The translations under genes were made by a program, and so were the position numbers. DNA of 64,000 bases, taken from contig NZ_JANADK010000001.1 in NCBI RefSeq assembly GCF_024199795.1, forward strand, positions 3,224,001 through 3,288,000, written 5' to 3'. This document shows positions 28,931-38,179 of the stretch, piece after piece. The notes beneath the pieces were generated by a model. It saw nothing but the letters and a program-made list of their open reading frames with translations, had not been told where the DNA came from and did not search any database. Source of the DNA: Bradyrhizobium sp. CCGB01. Lineage in GTDB: Bacteria; Pseudomonadota; Alphaproteobacteria; Rhizobiales; Xanthobacteraceae. Each line of letters opens with the position of its first letter. Positions within the stretch are counted from its first letter, which is position 1.

Positions 28931-29491
28931 ATGGTGAGGGCGCGCGTGCGCGGACGTGAGGACGAGTGGACCGGCCTGATGCGGTCGGCCATGGCGGGCG
29001 ATGATGCGGCGTATCATCGCCTGTTGAAGGCGGTCACGCCTGTGCTGCGCGCCGCCGCGAGGCGGGGCCTGGCGCGGGCCGGGCAGCCTCCCGACCAGGC
29101 CGAGGATATCGTGCAGGAGATTCTGTTGGCGGTGCATCTGAAGCGGCACACCTGGGACAGCGAAGCCCCCTTCGCCCCGTGGCTGTTTGCGATCGCCCGC
29201 AACAAGCTGATCGACACGCTGCGTCGGCGGGGCAGGCGGATCTTCGTCAACATCGACGATTTCGCCGAGACGCTGCCGGGCGAGGCGCCGGAGGAGACGG
29301 CCTCGGCGGCCGAGGTCGCAACGCAACTCGGCACGCTGCCGCAGCGCCAGCGCGACGTGTTGCAGTCGATCGCCGTCGACAGCGCTTCGATCAAGGACAC
29401 GGCGTCAAAATACGCGATGAGCGAAGGCGCGGTGCGGGTCGCGCTGCATCGCGGACTTGCGGCGCTGACTGCCAAACTGCGGGACCGCTAG
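28931..29491 (+). CDS. ecfF: ECF RNA polymerase sigma factor, EcfF-like
   Basis: A 186-residue ECF sigma factor from the ATG at 28931; an in-frame TTG 21 bp upstream is an alternative. Region 2 includes WTGLMRSAMAGDDAAYHRLL and QAEDIVQEILLAVH, then APFAPWLFAIARNKLIDTLRR; region 4 includes LGTLPQRQRDVLQSI and SEGAVRVALHRGLAAL. The next gene, 2 bp downstream, is an NrsF/OsrA-type membrane anti-sigma, which is the arrangement of B. japonicum ecfF-osrA and Caulobacter sigF-nrsF, units that respond to oxidative stress or heavy metals. The symbol rests on this context and is an inference. Confidence 0.88.
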   Translation: MVRARVRGREDEWTGLMRSAMAGDDAAYHRLLKAVTPVLRAAARRGLARAGQPPDQAEDIVQEILLAVHLKRHTWDSEAPFAPWLFAIARNKLIDTLRRRGRRIFVNIDDFAETLPGEAPEETASAAEVATQLGTLPQRQRDVLQSIAVDSASIKDTASKYAMSEGAVRVALHRGLAALTAKLRDR

Positions 29492-29493
29492 TC

Positions 29494-30132
29494 ATGGATA
29501 CCGATCAACTCATTCGCTCGCTCGCGGCCGACAACGCCCATCGCGCGCCGCGCGTCGGCGCCGTGCTGACGATGGCGCTGCTGGTGGCCGCGCCCCTGTC
29601 GATTTTGATCTTCGCGACGTTCCTCGGCGTGCGCGCCGACGTGATGAGCGCGATGCACAATCCGTTCTTCGACATGAAGTTCGCTGTCACGCTCTCGCTC
29701 GCGATCCCGGCGATCATCGTCAGCCTGCATCTGTCGCGGCCCGAAGCCCTGATGCGCGGCTGGGGCTGGCTGCTGCTGCTTCCCGTCGGCCTGCTCGCTG
29801 TTGCGATCGGCGGCGAGGCGATGATGGCCCCGGCGATGCCGATGACGATGCGGATGGTCGGCAAGAACTCCAGGGTGTGCCTGCTCGCGATCCCCGCGAT
29901 GTCGCTGCCGCTGCTTGCGGGCGCGCTGTTCGGCCTGCGCCACGGCGCGCCGTCGCATCCCGCGCTCGCCGGTGCGCTCGCCGGCCTGCTGTCGGCCGGC
30001 ATCGCCGCGACGCTCTACGCCTCGCACTGCACCGACGATTCGCCGCTGTTCGTCGCGACCTGGTACACGCTTGCGACGGCGCTCGTGACCGCGATCGGCG
30101 CTGCTGTGGGGTCAAGAGTCCTCCGGTATTGA
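29494..30132 (+). CDS. osrA: NrsF/OsrA-type membrane anti-sigma factor (DUF1109)
   Basis: A protein of 212 residues from the ATG at 29494. A short cytoplasmic N-terminus (MDTDQLIRSLAADNAHRAPR) is followed by six hydrophobic segments. The conserved C-terminal motif ASHCTDDSPLF is the family hallmark. Cysteines at residues 129 (SRVCLL) and 179 (SHCTDD) are in the positions I recall for the redox-sensitive cysteines of OsrA and NrsF. The protein should hold the ECF sigma factor at the membrane and release it on oxidation or metal stress. It is translationally adjacent to the sigma gene. Confidence 0.88.
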   Translation: MDTDQLIRSLAADNAHRAPRVGAVLTMALLVAAPLSILIFATFLGVRADVMSAMHNPFFDMKFAVTLSLAIPAIIVSLHLSRPEALMRGWGWLLLLPVGLLAVAIGGEAMMAPAMPMTMRMVGKNSRVCLLAIPAMSLPLLAGALFGLRHGAPSHPALAGALAGLLSAGIAATLYASHCTDDSPLFVATWYTLATALVTAIGAAVGSRVLRY

Positions 30133-30197
30133 AGACGCTCCGCGTAAATTGACGTCAAATATCCGCGACGAGCCGGGCTCGGTCCATCGCGTCTGCA

Positions 30198-30235
30198 TTC
30201 ATGAACGACGCTAATAGGTTCATGCGCTCGTGAAC
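30198..30235. promoter_or_regulatory. Palindrome cluster upstream of the pao operon
   Basis: TTCATGAA (30198-30205) is followed 12 bp later by the imperfect palindrome GTTCATGCGCTCGTGAAC (30218-30235, 7 of 9 positions symmetric). They lie about 85-120 bp before paoA in the only promoter gap of that operon. They look like operator half-sites sharing TTCA/TGAA, but the binding protein is unknown and the spacing excludes a LexA box. Confidence 0.45.
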
Positions 30236-30318
30236 GGCTAATCCCGGTCGCGTTGAGAAACTAACTTTGGTTGGACGACTTCTATCCAGAGCGTCGATGG
30301 ACGCTGCTGTAGCGAGGG

Positions 30319-30987
30319 ATGTGCCCAACCATGCGAAAACCCAGCGCATTCGAAATGTCGCGGCGGAACCTCCTGATTGGAACCGCTACGACGGTCGCGA
30401 TCGGAGCAGGCGCGCGAGCGGCCGGCGCTCAGAATTCCGCTGCCGGACTTCCGTTGCCGACCAACGAAGCCCCCGCGATGGCGACGGTTTCCTTCAACGT
30501 CAACGGCGAGGCCCGGGCGTTGAAGCTGGATACCAGAACCACGCTGCTCGATGCCCTGCGCGAACATCTCCATCTCACCGGCACGAAGAAGGGCTGCGAT
30601 CACGGCCAGTGCGGCGCCTGTACCGTGATCGTCGGCGGGCAGCGCATCAATTCATGCCTGACATTGGCCGTGATGCATGAGGGCGACACTGTCACGACGA
30701 TCGAGGGGCTTGGCACGCCGGAGCAGATGCATCCGATGCAGGCGGCCTTTGTCAAGCACGACGGCTTTCAGTGCGGCTATTGCACGCCGGGGCAGATCTG
30801 CTCGGCGGTATCCGTGATCCAGGAGATCAAGGCCGGAATTCCCAGCCACGTCACCGGCGATCTCAATGTGGCTCCGGAATTGACCAACGCCGAGCTGCGC
30901 GAGCGCATGAGCGGCAACATCTGCCGCTGTGGCGCCTATTCCAACATTGCCGAGGCGGTCACCGAGGTTGCCGGGAGGCCCGCATGA
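30319..30987 (+). CDS. paoA: Periplasmic aldehyde oxidoreductase, 2Fe-2S subunit (PaoA-like)
   Basis: A 222-residue protein (alternative ATG four codons in). It has a twin-arginine signal, [11 protein letters not shown], with a hydrophobic stretch and AGAQN cleavage region, so the complex is exported folded. The plant-type 2Fe-2S motif is [14 protein letters not shown]...SCL (about 93-115), and the second cluster motif is [10 protein letters not shown] with ICRCGAY (about 152-210). This is the small electron-transfer subunit of xanthine-oxidase-family enzymes, and the Tat signal identifies the PaoABC (YagTSR) branch that oxidises aldehydes in the periplasm. It overlaps paoB by 4 bp. Confidence 0.92.
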   Translation: MCPTMRKPSAFEMSRRNLLIGTATTVAIGAGARAAGAQNSAAGLPLPTNEAPAMATVSFNVNGEARALKLDTRTTLLDALREHLHLTGTKKGCDHGQCGACTVIVGGQRINSCLTLAVMHEGDTVTTIEGLGTPEQMHPMQAAFVKHDGFQCGYCTPGQICSAVSVIQEIKAGIPSHVTGDLNVAPELTNAELRERMSGNICRCGAYSNIAEAVTEVAGRPA

Positions 30988-31934
30988 AGTCGTTTACCTA
31001 TGAGAAGGCGAATTCGCCCGCGGCTGCCGCATCTGCGGCGGCGGGCAACGGCAATGCCAAATTCATTGCCGGCGGCACCAATCTGCTCGATCTGATGAAG
31101 CTCGAAATCGAGACGCCGTCCCATCTGATCGACGTCAATGGTCTGGGATTCGACAAGATCGAGCCGACGCCCGACGGCGGACTTCGCATCGGCGCGCTCG
31201 TGCGCAACACGGCGCTGGCCGCCGATGCGCATGTCCGGCGCGACTACGGCGTGCTGTCGCGCGCGCTGCTGGCCGGCGCCTCCGGGCAATTGCGCAACAA
31301 GGCGACCACCGCCGGCAATCTGCTGCAACGGACGCGTTGTCCCTATTTCTATGACACCAACCAGCCCTGCAACAAGCGCAGCCCCGGTAGCGGCTGCGCC
31401 GCCATCGGCAGCGTGACCCGCCAGCATGCGGTCATCGGCGCGAGCGAGGCCTGCATCGCGACGCATCCGAGCGACATGGCGATCGCCATGCGCGCGCTCG
31501 ATGCGACCGTTCAGACGGTGCGTCCGGACGGTTCGGTCAGGGATATCCCGATCGCCGATCTCCACCGGCTGCCGGGCGATACCCCGCACATCGAGACCAA
31601 TCTGACCTCAGGTGAGTTGATCACATCCGTGACGCTGCCGAAGCCGGTCGGCGGAACGCACATCTACCGCAAGGTCCGCGATCGCGCCTCTTACGCGTTC
31701 GCGCTGGTTTCGGTGGGAGCCATCGTCCAGCGCGACGGGACTGGCCGCGTTGCCGTCGGCGGTGTCGCGCACAAGCCGTGGCGGGTCGAGGCGGCCGAAG
31801 CCGAAATGCCGCATGGCGCCAAGGCCGTCGCCTCGCGCCTGCTCGAAGGCGCGAGGCCGACGAAGGAGAACGCATTCAAGCTTTCGCTGGTGGAGCGAAC
31901 CCTCGGCGCGGTCCTGACCGAAGTGAAAGGCTGA
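30984..31934 (+). CDS. paoB: Periplasmic aldehyde oxidoreductase, FAD subunit (PaoB-like)
   Basis: A 316-residue FAD-binding subunit starting at the overlapping ATGA. FAD motifs are [14 protein letters not shown] (about 27-40) and [13 protein letters not shown] (about 110-122). The segment [21 protein letters not shown] supplies the cysteines that in E. coli PaoB bind an additional 4Fe-4S cluster, a feature separating PaoB from ordinary xanthine dehydrogenase medium subunits. It lacks a signal peptide and travels with paoA through Tat. Confidence 0.92.
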   Translation: MKSFTYEKANSPAAAASAAAGNGNAKFIAGGTNLLDLMKLEIETPSHLIDVNGLGFDKIEPTPDGGLRIGALVRNTALAADAHVRRDYGVLSRALLAGASGQLRNKATTAGNLLQRTRCPYFYDTNQPCNKRSPGSGCAAIGSVTRQHAVIGASEACIATHPSDMAIAMRALDATVQTVRPDGSVRDIPIADLHRLPGDTPHIETNLTSGELITSVTLPKPVGGTHIYRKVRDRASYAFALVSVGAIVQRDGTGRVAVGGVAHKPWRVEAAEAEMPHGAKAVASRLLEGARPTKENAFKLSLVERTLGAVLTEVKG

Positions 31935-31937
31935 GCC

Positions 31938-34142
31938 ATGAAGTTCGACACGCCTGCGACCACCAACCCGATCGATCAGCTCAAGATCATCGGTCATGCC
32001 ACCAGCCGGATCGACGGCCCGCTGAAGACCACGGGACGGGCGACCTATGCCTATGAGTGGCACGATAGTGTCGCGAAGCCCGCCTACGGCTACATCGTCG
32101 GGGCGGCCATTGCGAAGGGGCGGATCGCGTCGATGGATCTGTCGCGCGCCAAGGCCGCGCCCGGCGTCCTCGCGATCGTCACGGCCGAAAATGTCGGCAA
32201 GCTCGGCAAGGGTAATTACAACACGGCCAAGCTGCTCGGCGGGCCCGAGATCGACCATTATCACCAGGCCGTCGCGGTCGTCGTTGCCGAAACCTTCGAA
32301 CAGGCCCGCGCCGCGGCCCAATTGGTCCAGGTCAATTACAGCGCGGCGAAGGGCGCCTTCGATCTGTCAGCTGGACGGGATGGCGCTGCCAAGCCTTCCA
32401 GTCGCGGTGAAGCGCCGCCCGACACGGCGGTTGGCGATTTTGCCGGCGCCTTCGCCGCGGCGCCGGTGCAAATCGATGCGAGCTACACCACGCCGGACCA
32501 GGCCCATGCGATGATGGAGCCGCATGCCTCGATGGCGGCGTGGGATGGCGACAAGCTCACGCTCTGGACCTCCAACCAGATGATTGCCTGGACCACCGGC
32601 GACGTCGCCAAGACACTCGGCCTGCCCAAGGAAAACGTTCGGCTGATCTCGCCGTTCATAGGTGGAGGTTTTGGCGGAAAGCTGTTCCTCCGATCGGATG
32701 CAGTGCTCGCGGCGCTCGGCGCGCGTGCGGCCAACCGACCGGTCAAGGTGGCATTGCAGCGTCCGTTGATGTTCAACAACACGACGCATCGTCCGGCGAC
32801 GATCCAGCGCATTCGCATCGGTGCTGGCAGGGACGGCAAGATCACAGCGATCGGACATGAGAGCTGGTCGGGCAATTTGCCGGAGGGCAGGCCGGAAACG
32901 GCGGTTCAGCAAACCCGTCTGCTCTATGCCGGCGAGAACCGGATGACGGCGATGCGTCTCGCCATGCTGGATCTGCCCGAGGGCAACGCCATGCGCGCGC
33001 CCGGCGAGGCACCGGGCATGATGGCGCTGGAGATCGCCATGGACGAGATGGCGGAACGGCTGGGGCTCGATCCCATTGAATTCCGCGCGCGCAACGACAC
33101 CCAGGTCGATCCCGAGCATCCGAAGCGTCCCTTCTCGCAGCGGCAGCTCGTCGAATGCATGCGGATCGGCGCGGAGCGGTTCGGCTGGAACAAGCGACAT
33201 GCCGAGCCCCGCAAACAGCGCGACGGTCGCTGGCTGGTGGGGATGGGCATGGCCGCCGCGTTCCGCAACAACCTTCTGATGAAATCAGGCGCACGCGTTC
33301 GCCTCGACGGTCAGGGATTGGTGACCGTCGAGACCGACATGACCGATATCGGAACCGGCAGCTATACCATCATCGCCCAGACCGCTGCGGAGATGATGGG
33401 GGTGCCGCTGGAGAAGGTCGTCGTGCGTCTCGGCGACTCCAGCTTCCCGGTATCTGCCGGCTCCGGCGGACAGTTCGGCGCGAACAATTCGACCTCGGGC
33501 GTCTATGCCGCCTGCGTCAAGCTGCGCGAGGCCGTGGCGCAGAAGCTCGGCTTCAATTCCGCGGACGTCGCATTCGCGGATGGCCAGGTGTCGTCGGGCA
33601 ACCGCAGCGTTCCCTTGGGGCAGGCCGCATCCGACGGTGAGCTGAAGGCCGAGGATTCAATCGAGTACGGCGATCTCGCCAAGACCCATCAGCAATCGAC
33701 GTTCGGCGCACATTTCGTCGAGCTCGGCGTCGACGTCGCAACGGCGGAGATCAGAGTTCGTCGCATGCTTGCCGTCTGTGCCGCAGGTCGCATTCTCAAT
33801 CCCAAGACGGCGCGCAGCCAAGTCATCGGCGCCATGACCATGGGGGTCGGTGCCGCGCTCATGGAAGAGCTCGTCGTGGACAAGCGCGCCGGCTTTTTCG
33901 TCAATCACGATCTGGCCGGCTACGAAGTCCCGGTTCATGCCGACATTCCGCATCAGGACACGATCTTCCTGGATGAGACGGATCCGATGTCCTCGCCAAT
34001 GAAGGCCAAGGGTATCGCCGAGCTCGGGATATGCGGCGTCGCTGCGGCGTTGGCCAACGCCATCTACAACGCGACCGGCATACGGGTGCGCGACTATCCG
34101 ATCACGCTCGACAAGCTGCTGGAGCACATGCCTGACGCCTGA
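31938..34142 (+). CDS. paoC: Periplasmic aldehyde oxidoreductase, molybdopterin subunit (PaoC-like)
   Basis: This 734-residue catalytic subunit starts 3 bp after paoB. The N-terminal part (RIDGPLKTTGRATYAYE) is the usual small domain; cofactor-binding blocks include SPFIGGGFGGKLFLRSD (about 238-254), EGNAMRAPGEAPGM and GQFGANNSTSG. The catalytic glutamate lies in KGIAELGICGVAAA (about residue 695), as in the xanthine oxidase family. It oxidises aldehydes at a Mo centre (MCD form in PaoC). A dedicated cofactor chaperone (PaoD/XdhC-like) is not found in the window and must be elsewhere. Confidence 0.93.
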   Translation: MKFDTPATTNPIDQLKIIGHATSRIDGPLKTTGRATYAYEWHDSVAKPAYGYIVGAAIAKGRIASMDLSRAKAAPGVLAIVTAENVGKLGKGNYNTAKLLGGPEIDHYHQAVAVVVAETFEQARAAAQLVQVNYSAAKGAFDLSAGRDGAAKPSSRGEAPPDTAVGDFAGAFAAAPVQIDASYTTPDQAHAMMEPHASMAAWDGDKLTLWTSNQMIAWTTGDVAKTLGLPKENVRLISPFIGGGFGGKLFLRSDAVLAALGARAANRPVKVALQRPLMFNNTTHRPATIQRIRIGAGRDGKITAIGHESWSGNLPEGRPETAVQQTRLLYAGENRMTAMRLAMLDLPEGNAMRAPGEAPGMMALEIAMDEMAERLGLDPIEFRARNDTQVDPEHPKRPFSQRQLVECMRIGAERFGWNKRHAEPRKQRDGRWLVGMGMAAAFRNNLLMKSGARVRLDGQGLVTVETDMTDIGTGSYTIIAQTAAEMMGVPLEKVVVRLGDSSFPVSAGSGGQFGANNSTSGVYAACVKLREAVAQKLGFNSADVAFADGQVSSGNRSVPLGQAASDGELKAEDSIEYGDLAKTHQQSTFGAHFVELGVDVATAEIRVRRMLAVCAAGRILNPKTARSQVIGAMTMGVGAALMEELVVDKRAGFFVNHDLAGYEVPVHADIPHQDTIFLDETDPMSSPMKAKGIAELGICGVAAALANAIYNATGIRVRDYPITLDKLLEHMPDA

Positions 34143-34144
34143 GA

Positions 34145-35245
34145 TCACGCCGCCGGCGTCGCGCTCTGCATTCTGTGGAAGCGCAGCACCTGCTGGGCGG
34201 TCGAGCTGCGCAGGGCCTCATAGGTATCGCGCAGCGTCAGCATGTCGGTCTGCGAGCCGCCTGCGAGCTTCTCGCGCATGGCGATGATCGCGCGCACGGT
34301 CGGCCATTGCATGCCCGCGACCTTGGCGAGGATCATCACGCCCTCGGTGCGGCTCTCGATCATCATGTTCTCGGCGGTCTCGACCGCGACGCCCGCGAGC
34401 GCCGCAAGTCCCGCATTGGTCTCGTCGAACTTGCCCTGCTCGGCGAAAGCGGTGACCTGGGACTCGTTGAGCCGGCCGTCCTCGTGCAGCGACCGCACCA
34501 GCGCGCGCGCCATTTCGGTCTGCCTGGTCATGGCGGCGGCGCGGACCCGCTGGGCCGCTTCCTGGACCACGCTGGACACTTCGTCCGCGAGCCCGGGATG
34601 GGCGGCCTCGAGCTTCCTGCGGACGCTCAGGGACGCCTTTGCGACCAGCTTCAGGTAGTGATGGCGCGGCAGGTTGGGCCGCAGGCCGATGCAGGTGGCG
34701 AGGTCATCGTCGCGTTCGGCGCGCGTGACGAGATCGGCGAGACTTCCCTCGGAGAGCTGCGCGCCCGGATTGCTGACGGTCGATTGCACCACGTCCTCGT
34801 TGCCGCGCGTCACCAGCACGTCGGTCAGCGCTTCCGACAGCACCCGCCGCAGCGAGATCGCCTTGAGATGCGCCTGGCTCCTGGTGCGCGCGATCTCGAT
34901 CAGGGTCGCCTCGTCCAGCCGCTCCGATTTCGAGAGCACGGGGCCGGAGACCTCGATCACCTCGTCGAGCGCGAGCGTGCGGATGATTTTGGGCGGCGCA
35001 GCGGCGATCGGGGCGAGCCGGTCGGCAAGCAGCGCCCGGGCCGAGGTCTCGATCTGCTCGATCAGGCACTGGAACACGTCGTCGAACACCCTGGTGTGCT
35101 CGTCGGAATAATCCACCGCGTTGTTGATGAAGAGATCGGTGACGCGGCGCAGGGTCTCGACCCGGCGCGCGACGGTGCCGTGCGAGAGCGCGGCCTGCAA
35201 TTCCTCCAGCAGATTCTCGGATGGTTTTTCGGATCTGGATCTCAT
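34145..35245 (-). CDS. DUF2336 domain protein
   Basis: A 366-residue all-helical soluble protein. The first 250 residues match the DUF2336 pattern of alphaproteobacteria: LLEELQAALSHGTVARRVETLRRVTDLF, then LLADRLAPIAAAPPKIIRTLALDEVIEVSGPVLSKSERL-like repeats with HEAT-like character. No enzyme motif is present. It ends 2 bp from the convergent paoC stop and lies downstream of the GGDEF gene with the same orientation, about 60 bp away, so the two may form an operon with a signalling role; this is inference only. Confidence 0.82.
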   Translation of the reverse strand: MRSRSEKPSENLLEELQAALSHGTVARRVETLRRVTDLFINNAVDYSDEHTRVFDDVFQCLIEQIETSARALLADRLAPIAAAPPKIIRTLALDEVIEVSGPVLSKSERLDEATLIEIARTRSQAHLKAISLRRVLSEALTDVLVTRGNEDVVQSTVSNPGAQLSEGSLADLVTRAERDDDLATCIGLRPNLPRHHYLKLVAKASLSVRRKLEAAHPGLADEVSSVVQEAAQRVRAAAMTRQTEMARALVRSLHEDGRLNESQVTAFAEQGKFDETNAGLAALAGVAVETAENMMIESRTEGVMILAKVAGMQWPTVRAIIAMREKLAGGSQTDMLTLRDTYEALRSSTAQQVLRFHRMQSATPAA

Positions 35246-35307
35246 TGCCCTGTCCTGGAGCGTTTGGCCCGGCGGTGAATTCTCACGCGCCGGAGGAAAT
35301 GGATTGG

Positions 35308-36465
35308 TCAGTTCGATGCAATTCGGTTGCGCCCTTGCGCCTTGGCGGAATAAAGCGCGCTGTCGGCGCGTGCGAGAAATGTGTCGGCAGTATCAGCGTC
35401 ATGGAGCGTCACGACGCCCGCGGAAATCGTTACCCGCATGCCGGGGGAAAATGCGCTCCAGTCGAGATCGGCGACGATGCCGCGCAGCCGATCGAGCATG
35501 CGTGCCGCCGCGCCGCCGTCGGTGCCCGGCAGCAGCAGTAAAAATTCCTCGCCGCCATAGCGGCCGAAACAGTCGGCCGGGCGGATATTCGCAAAAACGG
35601 TGATGGCGAAGGTGCGCAGCACCTCGTCGCCGACGGGGTGGCCGTGGGCGTCATTGATGCGCTTGAACCAGTCGAGGTCGATCAGCGCGATGGCGCAAGG
35701 TGCGGACGCCTGCCGCGACTTTTCGATTTCTGCGTCGAGCAGCCGCATGATGCAGCGGCGGTTGTAGGAGCCGGTGAGCTCGTCGAGCTCGGCGAGCTCC
35801 TCGATGCGCCGATAGGCATCCTGCAATTCGATGCTGCGCCGATACAGCACCTTGCGCAGTGTTGCACCGAACAGGCCGAGGAAGGCGCACTGGCCGATCA
35901 CCAGCACGAAGCAAAGCATCGAGGCGGTCCGCTGCAGCTTCGTGGCGACCGGCATGCCGATCGGCAGGTCGGAGGCGAGGAAGACGGCAGCAAGGCAGGT
36001 CGTCGCGATCGCCCAGGTGAACATCGCCTGCGCCGAGGTCATGCGCAGCGAGCCGAAGGCGAAGATCAGGAACAGCACGCTGATGAAGGCGACGCCGATG
36101 GTCGGCACCGACACCAGGAAGATGAACTGCAGCGCCATGTGCGCCGAGATCTGGAAGACGGTGAGATAGTGGTCGCTGTGGCCGTCGCCGACGCCGGCTT
36201 CCGACATCACGACGAAGATGCCGATGATCGTCAGGCCGCCGATCCAGAACAGCGACGGAACGTTCATCCCGACGGCGCCGTCATGGGCATAGAGCAGCAG
36301 CACGAAGGCGCCGAGCGAGTAGCTTGCGACCTGGCCGATATACATCTGCCGGCGTTGCCGGGCCCGGCGCGCCCGCACTTCGGGCGCAGCCGCGTCGGGC
36401 ATGAGAACGACATCCGCGACCTCAGCGGCATTCCTTTCCGGTAAGGTCGTCGCGGCCGTGCTCAT
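35308..36465 (-). CDS. Membrane-bound GGDEF diguanylate cyclase
   Basis: A 385-residue protein. The N-terminal half (about 45-205) has about six hydrophobic segments (for example QVASYSLGAFVLLLYAH, LFWIGGLTIIGIFVVM, MALQFIFLVSVPTIGVAFISVLF). A short coiled segment (RRIEELAELDELTGSYNRRC) leads into the GGDEF domain, whose active-site loop is RYGGEEFLLLLP, an intact GGEEF signature. DLDWFKRINDAHGH carries the metal ligands. An RxxD inhibitory site is not evident upstream of the GGEEF. It should synthesise cyclic-di-GMP in response to an unknown membrane signal. Confidence 0.93.
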   Translation of the reverse strand: MSTAATTLPERNAAEVADVVLMPDAAAPEVRARRARQRRQMYIGQVASYSLGAFVLLLYAHDGAVGMNVPSLFWIGGLTIIGIFVVMSEAGVGDGHSDHYLTVFQISAHMALQFIFLVSVPTIGVAFISVLFLIFAFGSLRMTSAQAMFTWAIATTCLAAVFLASDLPIGMPVATKLQRTASMLCFVLVIGQCAFLGLFGATLRKVLYRRSIELQDAYRRIEELAELDELTGSYNRRCIMRLLDAEIEKSRQASAPCAIALIDLDWFKRINDAHGHPVGDEVLRTFAITVFANIRPADCFGRYGGEEFLLLLPGTDGGAAARMLDRLRGIVADLDWSAFSPGMRVTISAGVVTLHDADTADTFLARADSALYSAKAQGRNRIASN

Positions 36466-36901
36466 TGTCCCGCCAATGGTGGATGTCAGCCCAAAAATCT
36501 ACGTGGCAAGCCTTTAGGTTTGGTATCCTTCGAAACCGAATCCAAACGGTGCAGCGCGAAACAGGGTGGATAGCGGCCGGGGGGAGAATTTGCCGGCGAT
36601 TAGGCATTGTTGGCGACGCCGTCGAGCCAAAGCACGGCTTGGTGAGACATACGTCGTGCAGGGCTGCTAAGGTTCCACCAGGTCGGGCCGTCGGCGCCGG
36701 ACGGCGTTGCGCAGGAAAGTGCACCATTACTATGTTACCGTTCTTGAGCGAGGCGGCCAACCGCCGCGGGTGGCAAAAGGAAAATTCACGTATGTGGGGT
36801 AGATCACAGAGGCCCCCGTGGGACTGCGGTAAGTTGAAGAATTTCGTCCCTCCCGTCGAACCCTCTGCCGCGTCGACCCGACCAACTTTGCGAGACGGGC
36901 A
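36466..36901. other. 436-bp divergent intergenic region
   Basis: The region lies between the leftward GGDEF gene and the rightward ECF sigma gene and must hold both promoters. No long inverted repeat, recognised operator or convincing short gene was seen. A 146-codon open frame across it has an amino-acid composition unlike a real protein. Confidence 0.5.
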
Positions 36902-37471
36902 TTGAGCGTGACACAGGCGGCTTCGGACGAGGTCCTGATCGCCAGGATCGCCCAAGGTGACCGACTCGCCATGCAGGTGCTGTACGGGCGGCACCACGTC
37001 AGGGTTTACAGGTTCGGTCTGAGGCTCGTGCGGGACGAGCAGGCGGCGGAAGACCTCATCAGCGAGGTGTTTCTCGACGTCTGGCGTCAAGCCGGCAAGT
37101 TCGAGGGCCGATCCGCCGTTTCCACCTGGCTGCTGGCAATCACCCGATTCAAGGCCCTGTCTGCGCTCCGGCGCAGGAAGGATTTTGAGTTGGACGAAGA
37201 CGCCGCGAACGCGATTGAGGATACGTCCGACAATCCGGAAACGGTGGTGCAGAAGAAGGATACCAGTGAAGCGTTGCGGGAGTGTCTGACGGGCCTCTCG
37301 CCGGAACACCGGGAAATCGTCGATCTCGTCTACTACCACGAGAAGTCTGTGGAAGAGGTGGCTGAGATCGTCGGCATTCCAGAGAACACTGTGAAGACGC
37401 GCCTGTTCTATGCGCGCAAGAAACTGGCCGAACTGCTGAAGGCAGCCGGCGTTGAGCGAGGCTGGCCATGA
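36902..37471 (+). CDS. ECF-type RNA polymerase sigma factor
   Basis: A 189-residue sigma-70-family protein; the initiator is a TTG at 36902 or, equally plausible, the GTG at 36908. Region 2: DRLAMQVLYGRHHVRVYRFG, then AAEDLISEVFLDVWRQ and STWLLAITRFKALSALRRR. Region 4: LTGLSPEHREIVDLVYYHEKS, then VAEIVGIPENTVKTRLFYARKKL, an intact helix-turn-helix. Its TGA overlaps the ATG of the next gene, an anti-sigma-like membrane protein, followed by an exported subtilase. That makes a self-contained sigma/anti-sigma/protease unit. Confidence 0.92.
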   Translation: MSVTQAASDEVLIARIAQGDRLAMQVLYGRHHVRVYRFGLRLVRDEQAAEDLISEVFLDVWRQAGKFEGRSAVSTWLLAITRFKALSALRRRKDFELDEDAANAIEDTSDNPETVVQKKDTSEALRECLTGLSPEHREIVDLVYYHEKSVEEVAEIVGIPENTVKTRLFYARKKLAELLKAAGVERGWP

Positions 37472-38163
37472 TGGCATTGAGCAAGAAGATGCTGGAGCAA
37501 GAGCCCAGTGAAATTGAACTCCTGCTGCCCTGGCACGCCGCCGGCACGCTGAGCGCGCGCGATGCACGCCGTGTCGAGGAGGCGCTGGCGCGTGATCCGG
37601 AGCTCGCAAAGCAGTATGCCGCAATCCGCGGCGAGTACGAAGAGACCATCCATCTGAACGAGACCCTGGGTGCTCCGTCGGCGCGCGCGATGCAGAAGCT
37701 GTTCGCCGCGATCGACGCCGAGCCGGCGCGGGCGGCCACGTCGCTGCCGCTGTCGGCGCGCATCGCGACGTTCTTCTCGAGCCTGTCACCGCGCACGCTG
37801 GCCTGGTCGGCGAGCCTGGGCGCCATCGCGCTGCTGCTGCAGGCCGGCATCATCGGCGCCGTGCTGATGAAGACCCAGACCGCGACCTACGAGACCGCTT
37901 CGCTGTCCGTCGGCGCGCCGATCACGCGCGAGCTTGGAGCCACCGCTGCACCTGCGCGCGCGCTGGTGCGCTTCACGCCCGAAGCACGCGTCGCCGACAT
38001 CACCGCGCTGCTCGACAGCTACCAGGCGTCGATCATCGGCGATGCCAAGGGCGGCATGTTCCGTCTCCAGTTCGACAAGGCGATGAGCCAGGACGAGCTC
38101 GCCTCGCTGCTCGGCAGGATGCAGCGCGAGAAGTTCGTGAACCTCGCCGTCGCGGCGCCTTAA
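37468..38163 (+). CDS. Single-pass anti-sigma factor-like protein
   Basis: A protein of 231 residues. The cytoplasmic N-terminus contains ELLLPWHAAGTLSARDARRVEEALARDPEL (about 17-46), the anti-sigma-domain pattern, but without the zinc-binding His-x3-Cys-x2-Cys. One membrane helix is at about 111-131 (LGAIALLLQAGIIGAVLM). The periplasmic C-terminus (RALVRFTPEARVADITALLDSY...FRLQFDKAM) resembles a subtilisin-propeptide/inhibitor-like fold, fitting a partner of the next gene. It overlaps the sigma gene by 4 bp and most likely holds that sigma factor at the membrane. Confidence 0.82.
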   Translation: MMALSKKMLEQEPSEIELLLPWHAAGTLSARDARRVEEALARDPELAKQYAAIRGEYEETIHLNETLGAPSARAMQKLFAAIDAEPARAATSLPLSARIATFFSSLSPRTLAWSASLGAIALLLQAGIIGAVLMKTQTATYETASLSVGAPITRELGATAAPARALVRFTPEARVADITALLDSYQASIIGDAKGGMFRLQFDKAMSQDELASLLGRMQREKFVNLAVAAP

Positions 38164-38179
38164 ACGCGCCGCTGCACCG

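Noticed and set aside
36465..36905. A 146-codon frame in the GGDEF/ECF gap
   Set aside because: Trp- and Arg-rich composition, no ribosome site, no recognisable domain, and it would overlap both promoters.
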